Source: Corynebacterium sp. MSK041
GTDB lineage: Bacteria; Actinomycetota; Actinomycetes; Mycobacteriales; Mycobacteriaceae
DNA length: 64,000 nucleotides
Assembly (NCBI RefSeq): GCF_030232265.1
Contig: NZ_JASPJK010000001.1
Location: 248,001 to 312,000, forward strand
Direction of reading: 5' to 3'
Position numbers and translations under genes: made by a program. Below the pieces are notes generated by a model, which ran no database searches, had not been told where the DNA came from, and saw only the letters and a program-made list of their open reading frames with translations. Each line of letters starts with the position of its first letter. Within the stretch, counting starts at the first letter, position 1. Below are positions 1 through 8,229 of the stretch, piece after piece.

Positions 1-1
1 C

Positions 2-316
2 ACCGCCCGCGTGGACGCTGGTGAGGCCGTGGGTCTGGTTGTCCTGGACACCAACGTCACTGAGGAGCTCGAATCCGAGGGTTGGGCAGCGGATGTCATC
101 CGTGGCCTGCAGGATGCCCGCAAGCAGGAAGGCCTTGAAGTCTCCGACCGCATCTCCGTGGTCCTGTCCGTTCCGGCGGACAAGGAGCAGTGGGCACGCA
201 CTCACGCCGATCACATTGCTGCGGAGACCCTGGCCACATCCTTCGAAGTGGTCACCGAACCGGTCGCTGGCCACGACGTGGTCGACGGTGTGACTGCGAG
301 CGTGCAGAAGAACTAG
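2..316 (+). CDS. ileS: Isoleucyl-tRNA synthetase, C-terminal end (partial)
   Basis: This is the last part of an open frame that enters from the left edge, about 104 residues ending in VTASVQKN. It resembles the C-terminal appendix of long actinobacterial isoleucyl-tRNA synthetases, the region beyond the anticodon-binding domain. No catalytic motif (HIGH or KMSKS) lies inside the window, so the name rests on the C-terminal sequence and on the ileS-dinB order known in corynebacteria. dinB starts only four bases after its stop, so the two are probably co-transcribed. Confidence 0.7.
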   Translation, partial: TARVDAGEAVGLVVLDTNVTEELESEGWAADVIRGLQDARKQEGLEVSDRISVVLSVPADKEQWARTHADHIAAETLATSFEVVTEPVAGHDVVDGVTASVQKN

Positions 317-320
317 AGGT

Positions 321-1697
321 ATGTCTCGCTGGGTGTTGCACATTGACATGGACGCGTTCTACGCGTCCTGTGAGCAGCTCACCCGGCCGACTCTCAAGGG
401 CCGCCCCGTGCTCGTCGCTGGTGTGACGGGCAGGGGAGTGGTCGCTGGTGCTTCCTATGAAGCACGCAAATACGGCGCGCGTTCCGCGATGCCCACGTAT
501 CGGGCGGTGAGATTAGTAGGTTCCAAAGCCGTCCTTGTCGCCCCGCGTCGTGCTGTGTATTCCACGGCGTCGCGCCGGGTGTTTGAGATCATTGCCCGCC
601 ATGTTGATGTGGTGGAGCAGCTCTCCATCGATGAGGCGTTCATGGAGCCCGCACACCTCCAGGGTGCTGCCCCGGAGGATGTTGAGCAGTGGGCGAATCA
701 GCTCCGTGAAGCAATCCGGGAGGAAACAGGCCTGCCCAGTTCCATCGGGGCAGGCACGGGCAAGCAGTACGCAAAGATTGCCTCTGGCCTGGCTAAACCG
801 GACGGTGTCTTTATTATTCCGCGCAGCCGACAGAAGGATATTCTGCATCCACTTCCCGTCAATGAACTGTGGGGCGTTGGCCCCGTCACGGGCGCGAAAC
901 TCACCAACGCGGGTGTTGAAACCATTGGGGACTTCGCACAACTCACGGAGAAAGAGGTGGATATTGCGCTTGGGGGTGCCGTGGCAAAGCAACTCTGGCA
1001 ACTCGCGCGCGGTACTGATGAACGGCCCGTCGCCCCACGTGCGGAAGCCAAGCAAATCTCCGCGGAGCACACGTATCCGACTGATCTGACCACCACTGCG
1101 GAAGTGGAGGCCGCTATCAGGCGCGCGGCGAGTGAGTCTCATCGTCGATTGCTTATCGACGGTCGCGGCGCCCGCACCGTCACCGTCAAACTCAAACTGA
1201 CTGACTTCCGGATTGAATCCCGTTCTATGACGTTGCCGTATGCGACGGATGATGCAGACACTCTCACCGCAGCCGCTTTCAAAATCGCCCGTTACCCGGA
1301 TGAAGTAGGCCCGATCCGCCTGGTAGGAGTAAGTTTCTCCGGCCTTGAGTCCATCATGCAGGACACTCTTTTCCCGGAACTGGACCAGGAGATCACACCC
1401 CACCAAGTGATCCCGGAAGAAACCGGTGTGTCTGACCTGCCTGATGTAGTCGCGCCCATACCTGAACCGACACAGACAGAACAGACAGAATCGGGTTGGC
1501 GCGCTACCCAAGATGTCATCCACTCGGAGTACGGCCATGGTTGGATCCAGGGCACGGGCCACGGCTTTGTCACCGTGCGCTTTGAAACCCGCGCGACAGG
1601 CCCCGGCAAAGTGGTCAACCTGCGCGTGGACGATCCGGACCTTAAGCCGGGCGACCCGATTGATTCGTTGGCGTGGGACGACTGGTTGGAACGCTAA
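321..1697 (+). CDS. dinB: DNA polymerase IV (Y-family translesion polymerase)
   Basis: The 458-residue protein is an error-prone lesion-bypass polymerase. The palm begins with HIDMDAFYASCEQL (metal ligand Asp9) and carries the Y-family SIDEAF motif (Asp104-Glu105). A QDTLF peptide near residue 347 fits a sliding-clamp binding motif. A tail of about 70 residues starting near GWRATQDVIHSEYGHGW is typical of actinobacterial DinB. It starts four bases after ileS, probably in the same transcript. I see no SOS operator directly in front of it. Its last 56 bases overlap the end of the convergent histidine kinase gene. Confidence 0.93.
   Translation: MSRWVLHIDMDAFYASCEQLTRPTLKGRPVLVAGVTGRGVVAGASYEARKYGARSAMPTYRAVRLVGSKAVLVAPRRAVYSTASRRVFEIIARHVDVVEQLSIDEAFMEPAHLQGAAPEDVEQWANQLREAIREETGLPSSIGAGTGKQYAKIASGLAKPDGVFIIPRSRQKDILHPLPVNELWGVGPVTGAKLTNAGVETIGDFAQLTEKEVDIALGGAVAKQLWQLARGTDERPVAPRAEAKQISAEHTYPTDLTTTAEVEAAIRRAASESHRRLLIDGRGARTVTVKLKLTDFRIESRSMTLPYATDDADTLTAAAFKIARYPDEVGPIRLVGVSFSGLESIMQDTLFPELDQEITPHQVIPEETGVSDLPDVVAPIPEPTQTEQTESGWRATQDVIHSEYGHGWIQGTGHGFVTVRFETRATGPGKVVNLRVDDPDLKPGDPIDSLAWDDWLER
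1151..1161 (+). repeat. 11-base word GCTTATCGACG, copy 1
   Basis: Inside dinB, read as Leu-Ile-Asp (CTT ATC GAC) before a Gly codon. Confidence 0.8.
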
Positions 1698-2664
1698 AAC
1701 GAGCGATCAAACCGCCGTCATTCCGCGGGGCCAGCTCTAGTTTCCCGCCATGTGACGTCGCAATACTGTCCGTCAGCGTGAGCCCCAAACCATGACCAGA
1801 TCCAGTGAAGGGCTCTACAAACGTGGCCACATCCTCCGCCGTCAATACTGACCCGGAACTCTCCACCGTCACGGTGGCCATCCCATCACACACATTCAGC
1901 GCACCCGCGACATACTCCCCGTGCGTGTGCGCATTACGAACCAGGTTGGACACAGCGTGCTGCAACAACACCGGATCACCCGTGACGGTGACTGACTCCG
2001 CATCAATCCCACAGTCACGACAAATAGCGCCAAAATCAATCGCATCAACCGTGGGCATTTCTGCACGGGCGAGGTCCAGAAGCGCGGTCACAGTCTTCGC
2101 GCTACCGGCATTGACCTCACGGATTCGTATTAGCGCTTCCCGCAATTCGCTGTCATCGTTGCCGGACAAAGCTACATCCGCGATGGTTTGAATAGTGGAG
2201 ATCGGGGTTTTCAATTCATGGGAGGCATTCGCGGAGAAACGTTTCTGTGCGGTGATGGAATCAGCCAGCGTATCCAGCATGGTGTCCAGTGCCTTCGACA
2301 CATCCCCGAGCTCATCAGACGCACCGGAATAACCTGTGCGCTCCTTCATGTCGCCGGCGGTCACTTTGCGCGCAGTCGAAGCAATCGAGGACAGCGGCGT
2401 GATCACCCATCCGGCCACGAACCATCCGATGACGCCGGCAAGCACCGTCAACACCAGCAGACTCACCAAGGAAGCGGTCAGCATCGCGCGCAGAATTTCA
2501 CTGGTGACCGGCACCGCACCGTCGATCACCGCTGAGTCCGGGAACTCAGCACGGAAGGGGACCGGCGTTAGTTTCAGGTAGCCGTAGACCAGCGCGATGA
2601 GCGCGAGGCCCACCGAAGCCGTAGTGGCCACGAACATTGCTGTGATGCGGGAACGTAGACTCAT
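1642..2664 (-). CDS. Sensor histidine kinase of a two-component system
   Basis: A 340-residue membrane kinase with two transmembrane segments (about residues 9-31 and 61-87) flanking a short extracytoplasmic loop of about 30 residues. A HAMP linker follows, then the phospho-acceptor box SANASHELKTP with His149, an N box LVRNAHTHG (Asn244) and a G box GSGHGLGLTL near residue 288. Its ATG overlaps the stop of the response regulator in an ATGA arrangement, so the pair is translationally coupled. The small sensor loop gives no clue to the ligand. The 3' end overlaps dinB by 56 bases in the opposite direction. Confidence 0.9.
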   Translation of the reverse strand: MSLRSRITAMFVATTASVGLALIALVYGYLKLTPVPFRAEFPDSAVIDGAVPVTSEILRAMLTASLVSLLVLTVLAGVIGWFVAGWVITPLSSIASTARKVTAGDMKERTGYSGASDELGDVSKALDTMLDTLADSITAQKRFSANASHELKTPISTIQTIADVALSGNDDSELREALIRIREVNAGSAKTVTALLDLARAEMPTVDAIDFGAICRDCGIDAESVTVTGDPVLLQHAVSNLVRNAHTHGEYVAGALNVCDGMATVTVESSGSVLTAEDVATFVEPFTGSGHGLGLTLTDSIATSHGGKLELAPRNDGGLIARFSVPTSRPTPTNQSGRPA

Positions 2665-3329
2665 TTGACGTAGTACCCCTCACCAGGTCGAGTGAAAATT
2701 ACTTGTGGCTCGCCGAGTTTCTTCCGCAGATAAGAAATGGTCACGCGCGGTGAATTAGTAAACGGATCTGCATTCTCATCCCAGGCCTGCTCCAACAGTT
2801 CCTCCGCTGAGAGCACCGCGCCACCGGCTTCCATGAGCACTTCCAACACCGCGAATTCTTTCGGACTGAGGGCAATCTCTGTTTCTCCCCGCATCACGCG
2901 CCGTCGCACGGTATCCATCCGGACATCACCAGCCACCAAAACAGAATCACGCTTCGGGGAATTCCGCCTACCCAGTGCAGCCACGCGTGCGATGAGTTCG
3001 GGTAGCTCAAACGGCTTTGGCAGATAGTCATCCGCGCCCAAGTCAAACCCACTCAGCCGATCATCGAGGGTGCCAGACGCCGTCAACATCAGCACACGGA
3101 TGTGAGGGTAATCGGACACGATGCGCGCACAGACCTCATCACCGTGCACGCCTGGCAGGTCGCGGTCCAGCACCACGACGTCGATGCCGCCGCCGGAACT
3201 TTCAAGTTTTTCTACGGCCGCGGTGCCGTCGTAAAGCACCTCCGCCCGCATTCCCTCCCTGGTCAGAGCGGTGTGCAATGCGTCGGCGAGATAAACCTCG
3301 TCTTCAACGATGAGTACATGAGGGGACAT
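2661..3329 (-). CDS. OmpR/PhoB-type response regulator
   Basis: A 222-residue regulator with an N-terminal receiver domain (IVEDE acidic pocket, phosphorylated Asp55 in VLDRDLPG, conserved Lys in LPKPFEL) and a C-terminal winged-helix domain ending in FTRPGEGYYVK. I chose the ATG of MSPHVLIVEDE because receiver domains begin there. The frame stays open upstream but that part does not look like protein. It is the first gene of the pair and is divergent from the membrane protein gene at 3381, with a 51-base gap. Confidence 0.92.
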   Translation of the reverse strand: MSPHVLIVEDEVYLADALHTALTREGMRAEVLYDGTAAVEKLESSGGGIDVVVLDRDLPGVHGDEVCARIVSDYPHIRVLMLTASGTLDDRLSGFDLGADDYLPKPFELPELIARVAALGRRNSPKRDSVLVAGDVRMDTVRRRVMRGETEIALSPKEFAVLEVLMEAGGAVLSAEELLEQAWDENADPFTNSPRVTISYLRKKLGEPQVIFTRPGEGYYVK

Positions 3330-3380
3330 GAAAAATGATCTTAACGCTCTCGCAACATCGCTCTCCGTAACGTGCGAAGC

Positions 3381-4265
3381 ATGCGGATAGTAGGAATTGA
3401 TGTGGCACGCGCAATCGCGCTCATTGCCATGGTGGCCGCGCACCTCACATTCACTGGTGCGAACACTCTGGGCATTATGGGCCAGCTGCTCTACGGGTTC
3501 CCGGCGGCGCTGTTTGCGTTCCTGGCAGGAATTTCCATGAGCTTGATGCGCCCGCACCCGGTGACCTTCTTGGTGCGTGGGCTGATCCTCATCATCCTTC
3601 ACTTCGCGCTGGTTCCCTTCGCCGGAACGATCGAAGTGGTCCTACTACCGCTGGGCCTTGCAATGATGCTTCTCGCCTTCATTCCTTCCTGGAGCACACC
3701 TCGGCTGGTCGCTGTTGGCATTGCTGCCATTGCTCTCAGCGCGACGACGAGTCAGCTGGGAGGAATCTTCGGCGCACCCTATCCACTGGCCATGTGGGTC
3801 GCCCTCATGGTGGCCGGCATGCTGTTCAACCGGGTAAAGCACCTCAGTCTCGCTGCGGTTATCGGAATGGGGTTAGCAATCGCGGACATCTACCTCCGCC
3901 TGCATGTTGTGCTGCCGGTATGGCTCGACGCCAATGGCCACACGGGAGGAGTCATGGATGTTCTTGGCTCAATCGGGATGTCAGCAGCAGTGGTCGGTGT
4001 GTGCCGCTTGCTGTACTCCATCATCCCGGCGTCCCCGGTGCTTCAACCGATGGGCTCGATGACGCTCACCCTGTACTGCCTCCACATCGTGACTTCGGAG
4101 TATCTGTCTTTCGTTGTCACGGTGGCAGTGGCAGCAGTCATCGCTGTGGCGTGGAAGCACTTCTTCACACGCGGCCCGCTCGAAGCCGTGGTCGCGAGCA
4201 TTACTAAAACCGCTAAGGAGAAATATGAAACTCGCACGCACAGCAGCGCTCGTAGCAACAGCTAG
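3381..4265 (+). CDS. Multi-pass membrane protein, acyltransferase-like (DUF1624/DUF418 type)
   Basis: A hydrophobic protein of about 294 residues with roughly eight to ten predicted membrane segments. The opening MRIVGIDVARAIALIAMVAAH resembles the first helix of the heparan-glucosaminide N-acetyltransferase-like (DUF1624/DUF418) families, whose members move acyl groups across the membrane. The substrate cannot be told. The ATG at 3381 is preferred over a GTG nine bases upstream. The last 41 bases overlap the next gene, which has its own ribosome site, so the two are linked in expression. Confidence 0.7.
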   Translation: MRIVGIDVARAIALIAMVAAHLTFTGANTLGIMGQLLYGFPAALFAFLAGISMSLMRPHPVTFLVRGLILIILHFALVPFAGTIEVVLLPLGLAMMLLAFIPSWSTPRLVAVGIAAIALSATTSQLGGIFGAPYPLAMWVALMVAGMLFNRVKHLSLAAVIGMGLAIADIYLRLHVVLPVWLDANGHTGGVMDVLGSIGMSAAVVGVCRLLYSIIPASPVLQPMGSMTLTLYCLHIVTSEYLSFVVTVAVAAVIAVAWKHFFTRGPLEAVVASITKTAKEKYETRTHSSARSNS

Positions 4266-5058
4266 CCTGCTCAACCCGACCCTTGCTCTTGCTATGGAGA
4301 GCAAGGACATGGCAGGGAACACCGCTGAAGCCAACACGGTTGTCTCGCTGCGTATGCAAGACGATGAGCCAGAAGACGGCACCTGCACCGGCACCGCGAT
4401 TGCTCCGCACTGGGTGCTCACCGCACGCCACTGCATGGAAATGTTTGACAAGGCCGGCGGCAGCGTCCGCACCTTGCAGGGTGAAGACCAGCGCGTTTAC
4501 GAGGTTGACCGCTGGGAGAAGGCACCGATCGGCGACATCGGCCTGGTTCACACCGTCCAGGACATGCAGCTGGACTACTACGCGGAGGTGTCCAAGGAAA
4601 CCCTCGCTGACGGTGACGTCACCCTCTACGGCTGGTCCTCTGACGGTTCCGGTGGTTCCACGCAGCTGCCAATTGCTCAGGGTACCTCCAAGACAAGCGA
4701 TGAAGCACCCGCGCTTTTCGACGCCCCCAATGCCGCCGTCATCGACCTTGCGGATGAAGCTCGCATCCAGCCCGGTGATTCCGGCGGACCGATCTTCCAG
4801 GACGGTCGTGTCTCCGCAGTGATGTCCGCGAGCCTGTTCAGCGACCCGGATAACCCGTCCGAAGAGGAACTGCTCAGCACTCCGAAGGTGGCTGTTGCCC
4901 CGGTGGCAGCTCAGTACGAGTGGATCGACAACATCATCCAGCAGCCGGAACCAGACATGGTGACGGAGAGCAACGACAGCAAGACCTGGTGGATCGCTGG
5001 TGTTCTTGGCGTGATCGCCCTGATCGGTGCCGGGGCACTTCTGCTCAAGCGCCGATAA
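4225..5058 (+). CDS. Membrane-anchored trypsin-like serine protease
   Basis: A 277-residue secreted protease of the chymotrypsin fold. A signal peptide covers about residues 1-23. The catalytic triad is visible as His69 (LTARHC), Asp104 (GDIGLVH) and Ser186 (QPGDSGGP), and Cys54 and Cys70 could form the loop disulfide next to the histidine. A C-terminal membrane helix (about 255-273) followed by KRR should hold it at the outer face of the membrane. The start at 4225 follows AAGGAG at 4215. It lies inside the end of the upstream acyltransferase-like gene, which suggests joint production. The natural substrate is unknown. Confidence 0.85.
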   Translation: MKLARTAALVATASLLNPTLALAMESKDMAGNTAEANTVVSLRMQDDEPEDGTCTGTAIAPHWVLTARHCMEMFDKAGGSVRTLQGEDQRVYEVDRWEKAPIGDIGLVHTVQDMQLDYYAEVSKETLADGDVTLYGWSSDGSGGSTQLPIAQGTSKTSDEAPALFDAPNAAVIDLADEARIQPGDSGGPIFQDGRVSAVMSASLFSDPDNPSEEELLSTPKVAVAPVAAQYEWIDNIIQQPEPDMVTESNDSKTWWIAGVLGVIALIGAGALLLKRR

Positions 5059-5908
5059 CTTCTGCCGGATCGATCCCAGCCCGCAACGCCACCGCCAAAG
5101 CGATGCGGGCTTGGCCGGCACGGAGCCAACCGGAGGGAATCACCCCGAACTTTCCCAGGGTGTTTCCTCCGCCGGGGCCGCCGTAGGCGAAATCGACCTT
5201 GCCGAAGGGCACGGAAGTCGACAGCACAATCGGCATCGATAGATCTGCCAGTGCTTCGCCCACCTCCGGAGAGACATTGCCCCCGCCGAGTCCTTCCACA
5301 ACGATGCCGTCTGCGTTCTCACACCCGTCGAGAATGCTTGTCGGCGCCCCGGGATAGCAGGTGATGATGGGCACGTTCAGCCCTGCCAACGACACTGGCG
5401 GAAGATGGTAGGGGTAATACGGAACATCACCGGTAGGAACAAACGGATTCAATGCCCCCGTATCTGCCTTGATCAGTCCGCGAGCAGACAAAACCTCACC
5501 GGCAAACACCACGTGCGCGCCGGGAGACAACGATTGCACTGCAGTTCGCAGATTCTCAAAACCATCCGGTTCCTTGTGGTCCGCTGGCCGCATCGCACCA
5601 GTGATCACTATGGGGCGTTCGAAGAAGAGATCCAGTGCAAATGCGGTATCTACCAGCGAGTCAGTTCCGTGTGTCACCACAACCCCTGAATGGTCTGCCA
5701 GTTCCTCTTGCACGGCTGCGACCACTGCGTCAATATCCGCGAATGTCATCGCCGATGAATCGAGCGCAGTGATGTCACGCGCCGAGACACCTGAAAGGCC
5801 CGCGCGCTCCACCAAGTCCGTCGCGGAAAGGGTTGGCGTTAACCCGCCATCACCATCGCGAGTACAAGCGATGGTCCCACCAGTGGAAATTACTGAAACA
5901 TGCACCAT
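5045..5908 (-). CDS. L-asparaginase
   Basis: A 287-residue enzyme hydrolysing asparagine to aspartate and ammonia. Both catalytic threonine regions are present: STGGTIACTRDGDG near residue 8 and VVTHGTDSLVDTAF near residue 76. It has no signal peptide when read from the ATG of MVHVSVISTGG, so it is cytoplasmic. The frame stays open upstream, but that part overlaps the divergent lipoprotein gene and is not protein-like. The 3' end overlaps the convergent protease gene by 14 bases. Confidence 0.9.
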   Translation of the reverse strand: MVHVSVISTGGTIACTRDGDGGLTPTLSATDLVERAGLSGVSARDITALDSSAMTFADIDAVVAAVQEELADHSGVVVTHGTDSLVDTAFALDLFFERPIVITGAMRPADHKEPDGFENLRTAVQSLSPGAHVVFAGEVLSARGLIKADTGALNPFVPTGDVPYYPYHLPPVSLAGLNVPIITCYPGAPTSILDGCENADGIVVEGLGGGNVSPEVGEALADLSMPIVLSTSVPFGKVDFAYGGPGGGNTLGKFGVIPSGWLRAGQARIALAVALRAGIDPAEVIGA

Positions 5909-5963
5909 ATTCCCAAGAGTGCCACAGGCGCGCCGGTTGGACCTACGTGACCAAACCGGTAAC

Positions 5964-6554
5964 GTGAAAACGGTGAAAACACGCAAATTTGTAGCTATTA
6001 TGACCGCCTTCGGTGCCGCAGTGACTCTCGCGGCGTGCTCGAACGACGACTCAGGTGATAACGGGACCACCGGAACCACAGCGAATAGTGGGGCCGAGCA
6101 GGCACCGGTTGCGGAGACACCCACCGCGGCAGAACTCAATGAGATCCTTGCCCGCGCGACCAACCCGGACCTTCCCATGGAGGAACGCACCCGCACCGTT
6201 CAGGGGGGCGAGAACGCGGTTGAAATCTTCGATGTGATGACGCAGGCGAAGCATGAATCTGGAGCTGACTTCCAGGTAGTGGAGCCAATCTTGCCGGGAT
6301 ACACTCCGACTGAGGTGCTCGCTACCGTGAACTTCACCCAGCCAGATCAGGGCCCGACCACGGCAGAAAACGTTACCTTCGTCTACGAGGACGGAACCTG
6401 GAAGCTCTCCCAATCCTGGGCCTGCACCCTCATCCGCAACACCGTTGCACCTGAGCAGGTTCCTGCCATGTGTGAAGCAGAAGCGCCGGAACAGGCACCA
6501 GAGCAGGCGCCGGAAGAAGAGGTCCAGATCGAGGACCAAGCGCCAGCGCTCTAG
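5964..6554 (+). CDS. Lipoprotein with MTB12-like C-terminal domain
   Basis: A protein of about 196 residues with a lipoprotein signal: KTRKF, a hydrophobic stretch and the lipobox LAAC before SND. A low-complexity Gly/Thr/Ser spacer follows, then a domain with a short helix and strands ending in FVYEDGTWKLSQSWAC. This resembles the mycobacterial low-molecular-weight antigen MTB12 family. The tail is acidic with repeated EQAPEQAPEE. Start is GTG at 5964 or GTG at 5973; neither has a strong ribosome site. The gene is divergent from asparaginase. The protein that begins at 31547 has a similar domain. Function is unknown. Confidence 0.72.
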   Translation: MKTVKTRKFVAIMTAFGAAVTLAACSNDDSGDNGTTGTTANSGAEQAPVAETPTAAELNEILARATNPDLPMEERTRTVQGGENAVEIFDVMTQAKHESGADFQVVEPILPGYTPTEVLATVNFTQPDQGPTTAENVTFVYEDGTWKLSQSWACTLIRNTVAPEQVPAMCEAEAPEQAPEQAPEEEVQIEDQAPAL

Positions 6555-6561
6555 TTTTCTT

Positions 6562-8223
6562 CTAGGCATCTTCGCGCCACACCTCTTCTGTCCACAACGT
6601 GGACAGAGTGAGGAGCGTGGCGCGTTGATCTTTTTCAGCGATACGCTTGCGCCATTGGCGGCGTACCCACCGGTCGTGGGACGTGATGACGACGGTGCCT
6701 TCGAAGTCCAACAACGCTTCCTCGAGCTCTTCAGCAAGGGCGAGGGAGAGGTGGTTCGTGGGCTCGTCGAGAAGCAGCAGATCCGGCGGCGAGGACAAGA
6801 TCAACCCCAAAGACACGCGGCGACGTTGACCGAGGGAAAGATCCTGCAGCGGTTGTTCTGCCTGCTCCTGCGTCATCAGGCCCATCTCGACGATCTCCGG
6901 GAGCATGTCCAGCGCCGTTACTGAGAGATCCGTCCAGGTGTCATCTTGCTCGAGGCGCGCCACCGTCATCTCTTCAGGCATGTGCAATTCGCCGGAATAG
7001 TCGGTGAGTTCACCGTCCAGAATTTTCAGGAGTGTGGATTTGCCAGCGCCATTCGGACCCTCCACGAGGAGTTGCTGGCCGGGCTGCACCTTGATGGTCA
7101 GCGGTGCTAACCGATCTTCAACCGCGAGATCCTTCGCCACCACAGCCGGCACGCCGAGGGAGGTAGCCGGGTGTTTCGGCAGGCCTTGGAAGTGCAGCCG
7201 CTTTGGAGGGGCGGGAATCTCACGGCGCTCGAGTGCTTCGAGGCGGTTCTCCGCGGACTTGCGGCGGCCACCGATGGTCTTGGCAGCGCGGTCGGCATAG
7301 AACTTGGCTGCCTTGCGTGTTTCGGTTTTGTTCTCAAAGGAGTGGAACACGTCCTCGTCGGTGATAGCAGCGGCCTTCTCCAGCCGGGCGCGTTCGTGTT
7401 CTTGCGCGGCATAGTCGGTGGCCCAGCGGTTTCGTCGGGCTTCACGAGCAACCAGGTAATCAGAGAAGGATCCGGAGAAGCGAGCACCCTGGCGGGTTTC
7501 TTCACCGAATCCGCCCTCCGCACCCAAACCAGGATCGAGGTCAACCAGCCCGTCGCAGGCGCTATCCAAGAAGAAGCGGTCGTGGGATGCGGCCAACACA
7601 GGCCCCTTGAAAGCGCGCAATTCCTCGATGAGGAAGTCCACCGCTTCATCGTCGAGGTGGTTCGTGGGCTCGTCTAACACCATCGCATCCACCGGGCGCA
7701 GCAGCAGTGCTGCGAGTGCGAAACGGCGGCGCTGGCCACCGGACATTTCGCCCAGGGGAGTGCCCAACTCAACGTTCGCCAGACCAAGACCAGCCAACAC
7801 AGCAGCAATGCGGGCATCGAGTTCCCACACTCCGGAATTCTCCGCGCGAGCCAAGGCTGCATCGAACTGGTCAGAGTACTTGTCTGGATCTTCCGCCATC
7901 AGTCCCGACAGTTCGGTGATAGCGCGTTCGACGCCGCGGAGTTCGTGCACGGATTCGTCGATAAGCGATTGCGCAGGAGCACTGAACGGCAGTGACGTTT
8001 CTTGGGCAATGAACCCGGTCAACTCGGGGGTGATGATCGTGCCGGCGGTTGGCTTCAGATCACCGCTGATGAGTGACAACAACGTGGACTTGCCGGCGCC
8101 GTTCTCCCCGATGAGACCCGTCACTGATCCGGCAGGAACCGCAAAGGAGACGTCGGTGAGGACGCGGTGTCCATCCGGATAGCTAAAGGAAACTCCGTCT
8201 AAACCAATGTGGGTGTGCCGCAT
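6562..8223 (-). CDS. ABC-F family duplicated ATPase
   Basis: A 553-residue soluble protein with two ABC ATPase halves. Walker A motifs are GENGAGKST and GPNGAGKST, signatures are MSGGQRRRFALA and LSLGQRRRVSLG, and both halves have LDEPTNHL. No membrane segment is present, which is the mark of ABC-F proteins. These act on ribosomes in translation or antibiotic protection rather than in transport. The basic linker between the halves contains an RRNRWATDYAAQEHERARLEKAA helix-like stretch. It is followed seven bases downstream of its start side by a lipoprotein gene on the same strand. Confidence 0.88.
   Translation of the reverse strand: MRHTHIGLDGVSFSYPDGHRVLTDVSFAVPAGSVTGLIGENGAGKSTLLSLISGDLKPTAGTIITPELTGFIAQETSLPFSAPAQSLIDESVHELRGVERAITELSGLMAEDPDKYSDQFDAALARAENSGVWELDARIAAVLAGLGLANVELGTPLGEMSGGQRRRFALAALLLRPVDAMVLDEPTNHLDDEAVDFLIEELRAFKGPVLAASHDRFFLDSACDGLVDLDPGLGAEGGFGEETRQGARFSGSFSDYLVAREARRNRWATDYAAQEHERARLEKAAAITDEDVFHSFENKTETRKAAKFYADRAAKTIGGRRKSAENRLEALERREIPAPPKRLHFQGLPKHPATSLGVPAVVAKDLAVEDRLAPLTIKVQPGQQLLVEGPNGAGKSTLLKILDGELTDYSGELHMPEEMTVARLEQDDTWTDLSVTALDMLPEIVEMGLMTQEQAEQPLQDLSLGQRRRVSLGLILSSPPDLLLLDEPTNHLSLALAEELEEALLDFEGTVVITSHDRWVRRQWRKRIAEKDQRATLLTLSTLWTEEVWREDA
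7956..7966 (-). repeat. 11-base word GCTTATCGACG, copy 2
   Basis: Inside the ABC-F gene on its coding strand, read as Leu-Ile-Asp before a Glu codon. Confidence 0.8.
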
Positions 8224-8229
8224 GTGAGA

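Noticed and set aside
513-1562. Long open frame on the minus strand opposite dinB
   Set aside because: dinB is complete with all motifs; the antisense frame is Arg/Gly-rich shadow sequence.
2661-3602. Longer start for the response regulator
   Set aside because: The added residues are His/Gln-rich, overlap the divergent membrane protein gene and precede a canonical receiver-domain start.
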